A stretch of 64,000 bases of DNA from Chrysogorgia sp. JL179-B06 (GCA_035772405.1 JAYKKM010000428.1:3902001-3966000); one strand, 5' to 3'; shown: positions 52,148 through 62,638, counted from the first letter of the stretch. Program-made: numbers and translations. Notes: a model not told the origin generated them from the sequence alone.

Positions 52148-53745
52148 TAGGTAAGGTGGAAGGAAAAGGTGGAAGGAAAAGTGGAAGGAAAAGGTGGAAG
52201 GAAAAGGTGGAAGGAAAAGGTGGAAGGAAAAGGTGGAAGGAAAAGGTGGAAGGAAAATGTGGAAGGAAAATGTGGAAGGAAAAGGTGGAAGGTAAAGGTG
52301 GAAGGAAAAGGTGGAAGGAAAAGGTGGAAGGAAAAGGTGGAAGGAAAAGGTGGAAGGAAAAGGTGGAAGGAAAAGGTGGAAGGAAAAGGTGGAAGGAAAA
52401 GGTGGAAGGAAAAGGTGGAAGGAAAAGGTGGAAGGAAAAGGTGGAAGGAAAAGGTGGAAGGAAAAGGTGGAAGGAAAAGGTGGAAGGAAAAGGTGGAAGG
52501 AAAAGGTGGAAGGAAAAGGTGGAAGGAAAAGGTGGAAGGAAAAGGTGGAAGGAAAAGGTGGAAGGAAAAGGTGGAAGGAAAAGGTGGAAGGAAAAGGTGG
52601 AAGGAAAAGGTGGAAGGAAAAGGTGGAAGGAAAAGGTGGAAGGAAAAGGTGGAAGGAAAAGGTGGAAGGAAAAGGTGGAAGGAAAAGGTGGAAGGAAAAG
52701 GTGGAAGGAAAAGGTGGAAGGAAAAGGTGGAAGGAAAAGGTGGAAGGAAAAGGTGGAAGGAAAAGGTGGAAGGAAAAGGTGGAAGGAAAAGGTGGAAGGA
52801 AAAGGTGGAAGGAAAAGGTGGAAGGAAAAGGTGGTAGGAAAAGGTGGAAGGAAAAGGTGGAAGGAAAAGGTGGAAGGAAAAGGTGGAAGGAAAAGGTGGA
52901 AGGAAAAGGTGGAAGGAAAAGGTGGAAGGAAAAGGTGGAAGGAAAAGGTGGAAGGAAAAGGTGGAAGGAAAAGGTGGAAGGAAAAGGTGGAAGGAAAAGG
53001 TGGAAGGAAAAGGTGGAAGGAAAAGGTGGAAGGAAAAGGTGGAAGGAAAAGGTGGAAGGAAAAGGTGGAAGGAAAAGGTGGAAGGAAAAGGTGGAAGGAA
53101 AAGGTGGAAGGAAAAGGTGGAAGGAAAAGGTGGAAGGAAAAGGTGGAAGGAAAAGGTGGAAGGAAAAGGTGGAAGGAAAAGGTGGAAGGAAAAGGTGGAA
53201 GGAAAAGGTGGAAGGAAAAGGTGGAAGGAAAAGGTGGAAGGAAAAGGTGGAAGGAAAAGGTGGAAGGAAAAGGTGGAAGGAAAAGGTGGAAGGAAAAGGT
53301 GGAAGGAAAAGGTGGAAGGAAAAGGTGGAAGGAAAAGGTGGAAGGAAAAGGTGGAAGGAAAAGGTGGAAGGAAAAGGTGGAAGGAAAAGGTGGAAGGAAA
53401 AGGTGGAAGGAAAAGGTGGAAGGAAAAGGTGGAAGGAAAAGGTGGAAGGAAAAGGTGGAAGGAAAAGGTGGAAGGAAAAGGTGGAAGGAAAAGGTGGAAG
53501 GAAAAGGTGGAAGGAAAAGGTGGAAGGAAAAGGTGGAAGGAAAAGGTGGAAGGAAAAGGTGGAAGGAAAAGGTGGAAGGAAAAGGTGGAAGGAAAAGGTG
53601 GAAGGAAAAGGTGGAAGGAAAAGGTGGAAGGAAAAGGTGGTAGGAAAAGGTGGAAGGAAAAGGTGGAAGGAAAAGGTGGAAGGAAAAGGTGGAAGGAAAA
53701 GGTGGAAGGAAAAGGTGGAAGGAAAAGGTGGAAGGAAAAGGTGGA
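52148..53745. repeat. minisatellite, 13-bp unit GGTGGAAGGAAAA, about 123 copies
   Basis: An almost perfect 1.6-kb array. Variant units occur mainly near the left end (GGTGGAAGGAAAATGT, GGTAAAG) and at about 52833 and 53640 (GGTGGTAGG). Because 13 is not a multiple of 3 and the unit has no stop in any phase, all plus frames and one minus frame stay open for hundreds of codons; these are not genes. Two inverted units follow at 53757-53788, so the right end can fold back. Confidence 0.97.
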
Positions 53746-53974
53746 GAAAAGTTATTTCCTTCCACCTTTTCCTTCCACCTTTTCCTTATTATTTCCTTAT
53801 TCTTTTTATAGTATTACTTTTACATTGAAGTACATTCCGTATACTTTGTGATTTATGAACAACAAGTGAGTTATTACGTCTAGGTGTTTTTATTCTAACC
53901 ATAATTAAATATTGTTTTAATTCCAAGATTAGTTTATATTGTTTTGTTTAATAAATTTTATCATACATTCAATT

Positions 53975-54222
53975 TTATATATAATAGATAATGATAATTG
54001 ATATATATTTTTTTAAATGTTCTAATCTTTCTTGTATTATTAAATAATTAATATAAATGATTTTCTCATCATCTTCTGTAAAATTTAATAGACATTCGCG
54101 AAATATTTCTGGAGAAAATAAAACACAAGCATCATAATGTAAAACTTCATAGGCTACATAAGGTTTATATCTTTTAAATAAATTTCTGTTTGGAACAGCA
54201 AAACGACTTACTGCAACAGTTC
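53975..54222 (-). pseudogene. unknown element-2 gene fragment, cut by the LINE insertion
   Basis: A minus-strand frame reads ISKGTVAVSRFAVPNRNLFK, RYKPYVAYEVLHYDACVLFS and LNFTEDDEKIIYINYLIIQE. Its 5' end meets the LINE insertion, so the start is lost. The sequence looks protein-like, but I do not recognise it. Confidence 0.4.
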
Positions 54223-55075
54223 CTTTGGAAATTTTTATTGATGGTAAATTAATAAATTTTGCCAAAGGTTACAAGTATCTCGGGACTTGGCTTGACCCGT
54301 GTATTAATATGAACGAATACTTGGAAAAGGTTTTTAAGAAAGCCAGCTCCCGATTAAGATTACTGTCCAGAATGAGAAGATCATTGACCAAAGCGGCTGC
54401 AGAAACTATCTATAAAGCAATCATCTTACCAACTATCTTATATTGTTCAAATTCGGTTTTGAAAGTATCTGATACTATTGAGAGCAGACTCGAACACTTG
54501 CAGGAGAGGGCAATAAGAACGATTTACAAAAAGACTGATATGAGTAATAAGGAATGTGATCTGATGTCAATCACTAACAGGAAGAAGCTAAAGGCAGCCT
54601 GTCTAATTTTTCAATGTCTTCAGGGAACATCCATTACGGTTTTTAATAATTATATTAATCAGATGAACCATAGATATCAGACAAGGAACAACAACATTTC
54701 ATTACGATTGCCTCGGGTAAAAACTGAAGCAGCCAGAAAATCTTTCTGGTTCCAAGGACCTTTCTGCTTCAATGAACTCCCACTTGAAATTCGCCAGTCG
54801 AAAACTTTCCTTTTATTTAAGTCAAGACTGAAAGTACATTTTTTTAAATAAGTAAACTTTTCTAATTTTATTATTTATTTTTAACATTATAGTAGTAATT
54901 TATGTAATTTTAGGTTTATACTCATATAGTTTTTAGTATGTAGTTTGTAATTTTTAGCTTGTAATTGTAGTTTGTAGAAGTACACAGGGCCCTTATTGAT
55001 AATAGCATGAATATTTGCTGACAAGGTTACCCTGTATAAATATGTATTTTATTATTATTATTATTATTATTATTG
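54222..55075 (+). mobile_element. 5'-truncated non-LTR retrotransposon with (ATT)n tail
   Basis: The open frame 54225-54851 encodes KLINFAKGYKYLGTWLDPCI, FKKASSRLRLLSRMRRSLTK, IYKAIILPTILYCSN, LEHLQERAIRTIYKKTDM and FNELPLEIRQSKTFLLFKSR, the RT C-terminal region of a CR1/Rex-type LINE. The 3' UTR contains ACACAGGGCCCTTATTGATAA and ends in about nine ATT units at 55050-55073. It is inserted within element 2. Confidence 0.87.
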
Positions 55076-55077
55076 TG

Positions 55078-57570
55078 TACGAAAAATTTCTTAATGTACA
55101 AGGTGTTGATTTGGTAGTGTATTCAGATCTCGATTTTGATAATATCATTTACGATTCACGTACAGATTCGGAAGGAAATCTTATTAGATTAACCAATAAT
55201 ATAGTATGTTTATGGTTAAATAATAAACTTTACGATGTTGTTTTAAATATGAAAGAATTTTCTAAAATACAACCCGATAATTTTTGTATTAAATGTATGA
55301 GTTATTTTTCACATGGTGAATTTATCGATTCACATGTGTGTCGAACTAATTTGACCTGTCATAAATGTTATAAAAATAATTTATGTCCAAAAGATACAAC
55401 GATTAAATGTTCAAATTGTAATATATTATTTTATAATCAAACATGTTATCTCAATCATTTAACCCATAAAATTTTTAAACCTTCTCAAAAAATCATTCAC
55501 GTTTAACTCCTTGTCAATATATGTTTTTTGTGAAACATGTTATAAAATATGTTCTAGATTTTCTTTTATTCAAAAAGATAAAAGTGTAAAACATGATTGT
55601 TCTTAAAGATTTTGTTATCATTGTAATAGTTATCAGAAAAAGACGCATTATTGTTTTATGAAAACACTATCTATTCCTAAAATTAAAAATAAACAACAAC
55701 CAACATTATTTTTTTTTGATTTTGAAACAAAAGTAGATGAAAATAATATGTTAGTTCCTTTTTATTGTATAGTACAAAAAGTATGCATGCAATGTCAAGA
55801 TATTCCGTTTAAAAAACAACAAATTCCCATAATAAAACAATCATGTTTTATTGATGAAAATATTGAACCTGTTAGTTGTTGCAGGTATAGACAATTTCTT
55901 TTTGATAATAATAATAGCGAAGTTGTTGAAGATTTATGTAGTTTTATTTTGGAACAAGAGGGGTCTGTTTGGATTGCACATAATGGAGGGAGATTTGATA
56001 CAATTTTTATTTTTAAATATTTATTAGAAAAATTAAAAATTATTCCAGAAACTATTATGAATGGTACTAAAATAATGAGTTTAAAAATATGTGAGAGGAA
56101 TATTCGATTTTTAGATAGTTATTTTTTTAAACTATGCCCTTATCAGCTATTCCAAAATGTATGGGTCTTCTCGAAGATGAAAAAGGCTTTCACCCCTATA
56201 AATTTACTGATTTAAACTATAAAGGAGATATGATTGATAGGGAATATTTTGATATAGATAATATAAGTGATAAGAGTAAATTTGAAAAATGGTATAATGA
56301 AAAAAATATATATATATATATTTTTCGAGATGAAATATATTATTATTGTTGTGAGGATGTAAATATTTTAAGAAAGGGTAGTGTAAAATTATCATCTATG
56401 ATATATTTTATTGCTCATGTAGCTCCTTTTTATAACACAAAATGTATTACTATTGCAGGCTTAGCATCAACAATATTTCGGCAAAACTTTTTAAAAAAGA
56501 ATTGTATAGGGATAATTCCTGCTGGAGGTTATCGATGTAATGTAAATCAAAGTTTAATTCCTCTTTGTTGGTTGTATGAAATTTATAAACATTTATCAGG
56601 ACGATTAGAATATAAATGTTCCTCTCAAGGAGAAAAAAAATTATTAGGACGGTTTGTAGATGGTTTTTATGATAATACAGTTTATCAATTTCATGGTTGT
56701 TTTTTTCATGGGTGTCCTCGTTGTTTTGAAAAATATGAACTAAATACTTTAGTTAATAAAAAATTTGGAACATTATATGCGAAAACTCAACGTTTTACAA
56801 ATGAATTGTTAAATGCAGGATATAATGTTGTTGAAAAATGGGAATGTGAATGTTTAGATGAAAAAAATATAGTTGTAGTGATATGATTTAATTGAAACAA
56901 AAAAATTTCACATATACATCATTAAAACCCCGTGACGGTTTATATGGAGATCGAACTTCTTCTATATGTTTATTTAGAGAGATAAAACAAAATGAACAAA
57001 TTAAATTTGTAGACTTTACATCTCTATATCCTAGTGTTGGGCATCCTGAAATTTTCATCAATGAAGAGTGTGAAAATATAAATATAAAATATATTTTCGG
57101 TTTGATTAAATGTAGTATATTATCCTCGCAAGATATTTTTTTGGTGTTTTACCTGTCAGAGTAGGTGGAAAATTATTATTCCCTTATGTAATCAATGTGC
57201 TATCGATAAATGTGATAAATGTATACATAATGAAAACGAACGCTGTTCACAGGGTACATGGAGCAGTGTTGAAATTAATAAAGCTATTGATAAGAGATAT
57301 AAAATAATTCAAATCTATGAAATATATCATTATGTTCGACAAGAAAAAATCTTTGTTGATTATGTAAACGATTTTTTAAAACTAAAACAAGAAGCGAAGG
57401 GTTTACCCTCTGAATGTTTCAATAGTGATGGAAGTAAAAATGAAATTAAAATTAACAAGTATTGTGAAGATTATTTGATTAATACATTACAAAATGATCC
57501 CAGCATTGAACTTGCATGCAACAGTACGAGCAAAACATCTTGCTTATACCGCAACAAGAATAACAAAAAT
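55078..57570 (+). pseudogene. B-family DNA polymerase relic of element 2 (different subtype)
   Basis: Pieces in several frames follow the order of one polymerase. First come a Cys-rich N-terminal zinc region (CIKCMSYF, CHKCYKNN, CSNCNILF; then CETCYKIC, CYHCNSYQ), ExoI FFFDFETKVD near 55710, and ExoII WIAHNGGRFDTIFIFKYLL near 55970. An IAGLASTIFRQNFLKKNCIG segment, the FHGCFFHGCPRCF endonuclease-like insert near 56690, and motif A FVDFTSLYPSV near 57010 follow. The linker GTWSSVEINKAID...FKL-KQEA comes last, and similarity ends near 57560 before motifs B and C. At least four frameshifts or stops break it. The GCF-x-HGCP insert and DFTSLYP motif differ from the intact Polinton's enzyme, so the two elements belong to separate lineages. 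Confidence 0.88.
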
Positions 57571-57636
57571 ATATATATGTTTGTTCATGTTATGGAATAA
57601 GTCAAATATTGTTGGTTTTTTCTTCTTGTTCTTCTT

Positions 57637-58158
57637 TCACACACCCAAAGAAATGTTTTTCTTTTTAAGTTTGTCTTTTCTTCTCCATTCTCTTTTATAT
57701 TTGGCTAATTTACTAGATCTTTCCCTATCCCATACTTTCCCCATTTTCCCCCGACGTATTCCGTATTGAATAAGTGTGGATGCATCATAAGTTCTACCCT
57801 TACGATGATAGAAATCTTCAGAATATGATCGAATAATCTCACCGCAGGGTTGCGGGCTCGTGTTCCCACTAATTTCTCGTTCTGGAATAATATCATCCCA
57901 AACACTTTTCTTTGCTTCTTTAAGTATAACAGCCCCCTGAAGATATCCATGATCGTTACTTTCATTTCCAGTTTCACGACTGCATTCAAAATACGTAATA
58001 TTATTCAAATTAAATTTACAAAGAGGTGTACCAATTTTTTTCGCTTCCTCAAACAATTTATCGGCGTTTTCTTTACCCCGACAAAGAAATGACCAAGTCT
58101 TTCTCTTAGACATCGCATACTGCATCTTGTAGTAGTATTCGATCCAAAATGATTTCAC
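57637..58158 (-). CDS. CRESS-type HUH Rep-like protein without helicase
   Basis: 173 residues; MSKRKTWSF (residue 16) is an alternative start. Residues 20-25 (KTWSFL) match Rep motif I in position, 61-77 (RETGNESNDHGYLQGAV) match the E-x-GNE...HLQG motif II region, and Y117-x-x-K120 (YHRK) followed by GRTYD...QYG fits motif III with the catalytic Tyr. In motif II the usual H-L-Q-G reads Y-L-Q-G with a His two positions earlier. The P-loop helicase domain of full Reps is absent; instead there is a very basic tail (KYKREWRRKDKLKKK). Such proteins nick and rejoin DNA in rolling-circle or hairpin replication. The frame is intact although the nearby polymerase is ruined. Confidence 0.58.
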   Translation of the reverse strand: MKSFWIEYYYKMQYAMSKRKTWSFLCRGKENADKLFEEAKKIGTPLCKFNLNNITYFECSRETGNESNDHGYLQGAVILKEAKKSVWDDIIPEREISGNTSPQPCGEIIRSYSEDFYHRKGRTYDASTLIQYGIRRGKMGKVWDRERSSKLAKYKREWRRKDKLKKKNISLGV

Positions 58159-58201
58159 ACACCTAGTTGGTTCTTTTTATATTCTTGGTTCACAAAAACA
58201 T

Positions 58202-58525
58202 TTATTTTTTTAATAAATTTATATCTTTAACTATCTGATATGCAAGTACACCTGTAACAAATTTTTCAATATTCCCCGATTGATCAATTTCCGAATAGAT
58301 ATATACATATTGACGACCATTAGGTAAATCACATAGGAATAATAGTTTAAAAAGGTGAGAAAAAAGATAATTATTAAAACCTAATGTAGGAACTTTTTCA
58401 CATTTTACCAACACAAGTTGAACACGGCCTAAAGTTCCTATAAAATCTTCATTTGTACAAAACAAAGGATTGTCTTTATTCTTCGGTGCTGGTTTTCTTT
58501 TAAAAAAATATGTTCCATCTTCCAT
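58202..58525 (-). CDS. small unknown protein A, copy 1 (107 aa)
   Basis: Begins MEDGTYFFKRKPAPKNKDNP. Core VQLVLVKCEKVPTL and KLLFLCDLPNGRQYVYIYSE is shared with protein B (58631-58966), so A and B are paralogues. No known domain. 42 bp past the Rep-like stop on the same strand. The copy at 59551-59850 is identical up to the duplication junction. Confidence 0.6.
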   Translation of the reverse strand: MEDGTYFFKRKPAPKNKDNPLFCTNEDFIGTLGRVQLVLVKCEKVPTLGFNNYLFSHLFKLLFLCDLPNGRQYVYIYSEIDQSGNIEKFVTGVLAYQIVKDINLLKK

Positions 58526-58630
58526 AAAAAAAACATATGATCCATCATTTTAATTATATATATAACAACATCTTGTAGTATATTGTCCAAAATGAATTCA
58601 CACTTAGTTGATCTTTTTTATAACCTGACT

Positions 58631-58966
58631 TCAATTATATATATAACACTCAATTATACTTTTAACAAGTTTTTCAATATTCTCCGATTGATCTATATGC
58701 GAATAGGTATATATATACTGACGACCAAGCACCGGTAAATCACATAGGAATAATAGTTTATAAAATTGAAACTTGGGAAGATAATTAGGACGTAACATAG
58801 GAACTTTTTCACATTTTACCAGCACAATTTCAACATGTTCTAAAACTGTAATAAAATCATCATTTAGACAATACAGCGCTTCATCTTGATTCGGTAATGG
58901 TTTTCTTTTTATAAAATATGTTTTATCCTCCATAAATGTAAAAATGTGATCCTTCATTTTTCTCAA
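58631..58966 (-). CDS. small unknown protein B, copy 1 (111 aa)
   Basis: Starts MRKMKDHIFTFMEDKTYFIK (an inner ATG at MEDKTYF aligns with protein A's start). Shares with A the VEIVLVKCEKVPML and KLLFLCDLP-x4-RQYIYTYSHIDQ blocks and a similar C-terminus. Upstream gene spacing is short, same strand as Rep. Unknown function. Confidence 0.6.
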   Translation of the reverse strand: MRKMKDHIFTFMEDKTYFIKRKPLPNQDEALYCLNDDFITVLEHVEIVLVKCEKVPMLRPNYLPKFQFYKLLFLCDLPVLGRQYIYTYSHIDQSENIEKLVKSIIECYIYN

Positions 58967-59029
58967 CTCTTGTCTTTACATAAAATCTGTTTTAGAATCT
59001 AACACTCTTACCAACCAAGTCTAACATCT

Positions 59030-59260
59030 TCTTATATAATCATCCAAAACCAATTTACTTCCGGAACCACAATCATAACTAATCCCCGCTTCTTGCAGTT
59101 CATCTTGATGTCGGTAACAAATCAGCAACATATTATTTTTTTCTCCAGCTGAGTGTACAATCACATGGCCTATTTATTTATTCGATTTTTTAAATCGAAT
59201 TACTTCACAAATCACAGGTTGTCGTCGTCGTCGTGTGAAAACATCTCTCTCTGGCATATA
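59030..59260 (-). pseudogene. protein C-like relic, copy 1
   Basis: Minus-strand codons read ICEVIRFKKSN, a stop, then IGHVIVHSAGEKNNMLLICY RHQDE, similar to protein C (FCEVIRFKKSNNEIGRLIVC TAEEKNNMLQIWYQHRDD). The in-frame stop and missing start mark it as dead. Same relic in the second unit at about 60355-60585. Confidence 0.65.
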
Positions 59261-59300
59261 TATTTTTATTCTGTAAATCTTGAGATTTATGAAAATGCTT

Positions 59301-59603
59301 TCATTTTTTAATTTGAAAAATTATTCCATCACTAATCCAGGGTAACCAATCTTTATTAAGAGCTGTATCTTGTGTATCATCTCGATGTTGGTACCAAATC
59401 TGCAACATATTATTTTTTTCTTCAGCTGTGCATACAATCAAACGACCAATTTCATTATTCGATTTTTTAAATCGAATTACTTCACAAAAAATCTCATCAT
59501 TTTCTTCAAAATTAATCAAAGAAAGCTTTTCGAATAACACGTTAACATGTTCAGCTTTTATCACAAATATATTTACAGCACCCGTTTTTTTTGCTCCTGC
59601 CAT
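59301..59603 (-). CDS. small unknown protein C, copy 1 (100 aa)
   Basis: Start chosen at MAGAKKTGAVNIFVIKAEHV, which is common to both copies; longer frames run through duplication or flanking sequence. Soluble-looking, acidic/hydrophobic mix (NFEENDEIFCEVIRFKKSNN, AEEKNNMLQIWYQHRDD). A diverged relative lies next to it, so C is itself a small gene family. Function unknown. Confidence 0.6.
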   Translation of the reverse strand: MAGAKKTGAVNIFVIKAEHVNVLFEKLSLINFEENDEIFCEVIRFKKSNNEIGRLIVCTAEEKNNMLQIWYQHRDDTQDTALNKDWLPWISDGIIFQIKK

Positions 59604-59850
59604 TTTTATCAATTTCCGAATAGATATATACATATTGACGACCATTAGGTAAATCACATAGGAATAATAGTTTAAAAAGGTGAGAAAAAAGATAATTATT
59701 AAAACCTAATGTAGGAACTTTTTCACATTTTACCAACACAAGTTGAACACGGCCTAAAGTTCCTATAAAATCTTCATTTGTACAAAACAAAGGATTGTCT
59801 TTATTCTTCGGTGCTGGTTTTCTTTTAAAAAAATATGTTCCATCTTCCAT
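59551..59850 (-). pseudogene. protein A, copy 2, C-terminally altered by the duplication junction
   Basis: Identical to 58202-58525 through YVYIYSEID, then reads across the junction into the antisense of protein C's start (KNGRSKKNGC) and stops. The natural C-terminus (about 30 residues) is lost. Confidence 0.75.
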
Positions 59851-59955
59851 AAAAAAAACATATGATCCATCATTTTAATTATATATATAACAACATCTTG
59901 TAGTATATTGTCCAAAATGAATTCACACTTAGTTGATCTTTTTTATAACCTGACT

Positions 59956-60291
59956 TCAATTATATATATAACACTCAATTATACTTTTAACAAGTTTTTC
60001 AATATTCTCCGATTGATCTATATGCGAATAGGTATATATATACTGACGACCAAGCACCGGTAAATCACATAGGAATAATAGTTTATAAAATTGAAACTTG
60101 GGAAGATAATTAGGACGTAACATAGGAACTTTTTCACATTTTACCAGCACAATTTCAACATGTTCTAAAACTGTAATAAAATCATCATTTAGACAATACA
60201 GCGCTTCATCTTGATTCGGTAATGGTTTTCTTTTTATAAAATATGTTTTATCCTCCATAAATGTAAAAATGTGATCCTTCATTTTTCTCAA
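59956..60291 (-). CDS. small unknown protein B, copy 2 (111 aa)
   Basis: Same predicted protein as 58631-58966, in the second duplication unit. Confidence 0.6.
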   Translation of the reverse strand: MRKMKDHIFTFMEDKTYFIKRKPLPNQDEALYCLNDDFITVLEHVEIVLVKCEKVPMLRPNYLPKFQFYKLLFLCDLPVLGRQYIYTYSHIDQSENIEKLVKSIIECYIYN

Positions 60292-60354
60292 CTCTTGTCT
60301 TTACATAAAATCTGTTTTAGAATCTAACACTCTTACCAACCAAGTCTAACATCT

Positions 60355-60585
60355 TCTTATATAATCATCCAAAACCAATTTACTTCCGGAACCACAATCA
60401 TAACTAATCCCCGCTTCTTGCAGTTCATCTTGATGTCGGTAACAAATCAGCAACATATTATTTTTTTCTCCAGCTGAGTGTACAATCACATGGCCTATTT
60501 ATTTATTCGATTTTTTAAATCGAATTACTTCACAAATCACAGGTTGTCGTCGTCGTCGTGTGAAAACATCTCTCTCTGGCATATA
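60355..60585 (-). pseudogene. protein C-like relic, copy 2
   Basis: Second-unit copy of 59030-59260 with the same stop. Confidence 0.65.
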
Positions 60586-60625
60586 TATTTTTATTCTGTA
60601 AATCTTGAGATTTATGAAAATGCTT

Positions 60626-60928
60626 TCATTTTTTAATTTGAAAAATTATTCCATCACTAATCCAGGGTAACCAATCTTTATTAAGAGCTGTATCTTGTGT
60701 ATCATCTCGATGTTGGTACCAAATCTGCAACATATTATTTTTTTCTTCAGCTGTGCATACAATCAAACGACCAATTTCATTATTCGATTTTTTAAATCGA
60801 ATTACTTCACAAAAAATCTCATCATTTTCTTCAAAATTAATCAAAGAAAGCTTTTCGAATAACACGTTAACATGTTCAGCTTTTATCACAAATATATTTA
60901 CAGCACCCGTTTTTTTTGCTCCTGCCAT
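60626..60928 (-). CDS. small unknown protein C, copy 2 (100 aa)
   Basis: Same protein as 59301-59603. Here the upstream sequence is probably original: an ATG six codons earlier (MAGAIKMAGAKK) lies just inside the right TIR boundary at 61005, so transcription may start in the TIR. Confidence 0.6.
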   Translation of the reverse strand: MAGAKKTGAVNIFVIKAEHVNVLFEKLSLINFEENDEIFCEVIRFKKSNNEIGRLIVCTAEEKNNMLQIWYQHRDDTQDTALNKDWLPWISDGIIFQIKK

Positions 60929-61004
60929 TTTTATTGCTCCTGCCATTATTTCTCTAAAAAACATTTTGTATCGATATTCTTATATACCCTCCTTCCCTTT
61001 AATC

Positions 61005-61738
61005 TGAAACGTATTTCTACTCGCACGCAGCAGGGGATTTTCCTTTTTAATAAAAAATCTTTACACAAAAAAAAATACACTTTTACTTCCGGAATCACGA
61101 TACAAATTCATTCTACCTATGGCTGTCGTTGGGTGAACATCTCCGTCGTAGTCGCTGCAAACGTCATTTCTTTTTTTTTTAAATACTTTTCACATATCAC
61201 AAATCATTTTTTTTACAAAATACAATTCACCACTACTCTTTTTCAAAAAATTTATCATCTTCATCAACACATTTTGTTTCTATTCTCAAAAAAATATTTT
61301 TCTCTCATCCTCATCACCCACCATCACCATTTATCTTCGATCAAACAACAACCAACCATGAAAAAAATGAAAGAAAGAGAGCCGGCAGCGATGGCGGACA
61401 TATTTGCTTCGCGCAACGACAACAAGAAGTAAAAAGACAAACAACAACCTTCTTCTTCATCATCGTCATCATCATATTTAAGGGACTGGCACTGGCTCTA
61501 CCAACAACCAAATCAGATTGGACGGGGGAAGTATTGATTTGAATTGACTATCATTGACTAAACCCACTTTCAAAAAATATTCCAGGGGTCGGGGGCAACT
61601 TTGGGACACCCTCCTGGAAATGAATATATCCACTGCTCTGTGATTGGTCAATTCAAATCAATACTCAAATCTGATTGGTTGAGAGCTAGTGCTAGTCCCT
61701 TACACATGAAAAATAATAATAAAAAAACGATGACTACT
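61005..61738. repeat. right terminal inverted repeat of element 2
   Basis: Inverse of 50330-51060, ending GATGACTACT, with scattered substitutions and short homopolymer differences. Confidence 0.9.
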
Positions 61739-61743
61739 TTGAA
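61739..61743. other. target site duplication of element 2, right (TTGAA)
   Basis: Direct repeat of 50325-50329. The sixth base differs (GTTGAA versus TTGAAC), so the duplication is five bases or has decayed from six. Confidence 0.7.
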
Positions 61744-62340
61744 CTTAAAATACAATTTCTACAGTTATTATCAAGTATACTTTCTAAATCCTGTTTTCTA
61801 ATATTCCTTTTAAAAGATTCTAAACTAACCCTAACCTTAACCCTAACCCTAACCCTATTAAAAATAAAAAAAAGTAAAGTAAAAATTAAAAATGGAAAAA
61901 TCCTACTCACCCAACAGTCCAACCCTGACGTCACAAGCAAAAATCAATGACACTGACCACTCAGGCTACTCAGCTATGCAAGCGAACTTGAAATATTTGG
62001 TTGATAATCAATATTTGTGTAATCCCATTGTAAGTGAACCATATACATAATAAAAAGATGCTACCGACCACTAAAGATGCTACCGACCGTCTACGGATTC
62101 CAAATTATCTGCGCCTGCCACACTGCATCGAATGATCGACAGTCGAGTCTTAATTTTTCCTGAAAAATATTTCCCCCCCAAACATAACTGGTCAGGTACG
62201 CCTACGGTGACTACATATATTGAATGATAAGGCTTTCGCTTCATAGCAATGTTGTCGTAAGCTGCGATTACAAGAGGCGAGTTTAAACGAGGTTTCCACA
62301 TTCGCAACATAGTATGCATATTAAAACATCATTTACATTA
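61744..62340. other. AGL intron, no gene seen
   Basis: Contains a telomere-like (CCCTAA)n run at about 61828-61858 and the duplicated phrase AAGATGCTACCGACC near 62055-62085. Confidence 0.4.
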
Positions 62341-62429
62341 AAATTTGTTTTTAAAAACCAGCTTTACATCGTTTTTCCTCCACGGATTTCATATCGTGGA
62401 AGGGACAGTGGCGAAACCGGACAACATTG

Positions 62430-62638
62430 CAAACGATTGCATTTTCTCAGTCAATTTTATTAATGATTACAAACTACGAAATGCAGATTTTAACATACCA
62501 CGATACAGTACAGTAAAATACGGAAAACATTCTCTTAGATATTATGGCCCCTATATATGGTCTAAACTAACCAAAGAAGATAAAGATAAACCTAGGGTTA
62601 GTTTTAGGGTTTGGTTTAGAATGTTATCAAAAAAATAG
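62430..62638 (+). pseudogene. LINE RT C-terminal fragment
   Basis: Codons read RNADFNIPRYSTVKYGKHSL followed by RYYGPYIWSKLTKEDKDKP, the usual last conserved block of CR1-like LINE reverse transcriptases in cnidarians and other invertebrates. Short and truncated on both sides. Confidence 0.6.

Larger units (their letters stand above)
58285..60934. repeat. 1325-bp direct tandem duplication (two units)
   Basis: Positions x and x+1325 match without visible differences from about 58285-59609 (unit 1) to 59610-60934 (unit 2). The junction near 59605 joins the start of protein C to the 3' part of protein A. The event is recent and doubled genes A (partly), B, C and the C-like relic. Confidence 0.95.
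50330..61738. mobile_element. second Polinton-like element, decayed, 11.4 kb, with PolB relic and HUH Rep-like gene
   Basis: Inverted repeats of about 730 bp start AGTAGTCATC (compare AGTAGTATAG in the intact Polinton) and a 5-bp direct duplication TTGAA flanks them. Inside are a broken B-family DNA polymerase (+), a CRESS-type Rep-like protein (-) and a duplicated set of small unknown genes (-). There are also a large minisatellite and a 5'-truncated LINE insertion. No capsid, ATPase or integrase gene is recognisable, so it is a deletion derivative or a distinct compact element. It lies in the AGL intron between 48671 and 63276. Confidence 0.8.

Noticed and set aside
52126..53851. Very long overlapping open frames (up to 543 codons) on both strands
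   Set aside because: They are read-throughs of the 13-bp minisatellite, which has no stop in these phases; the translations are pure repeats of the same 13 residues.
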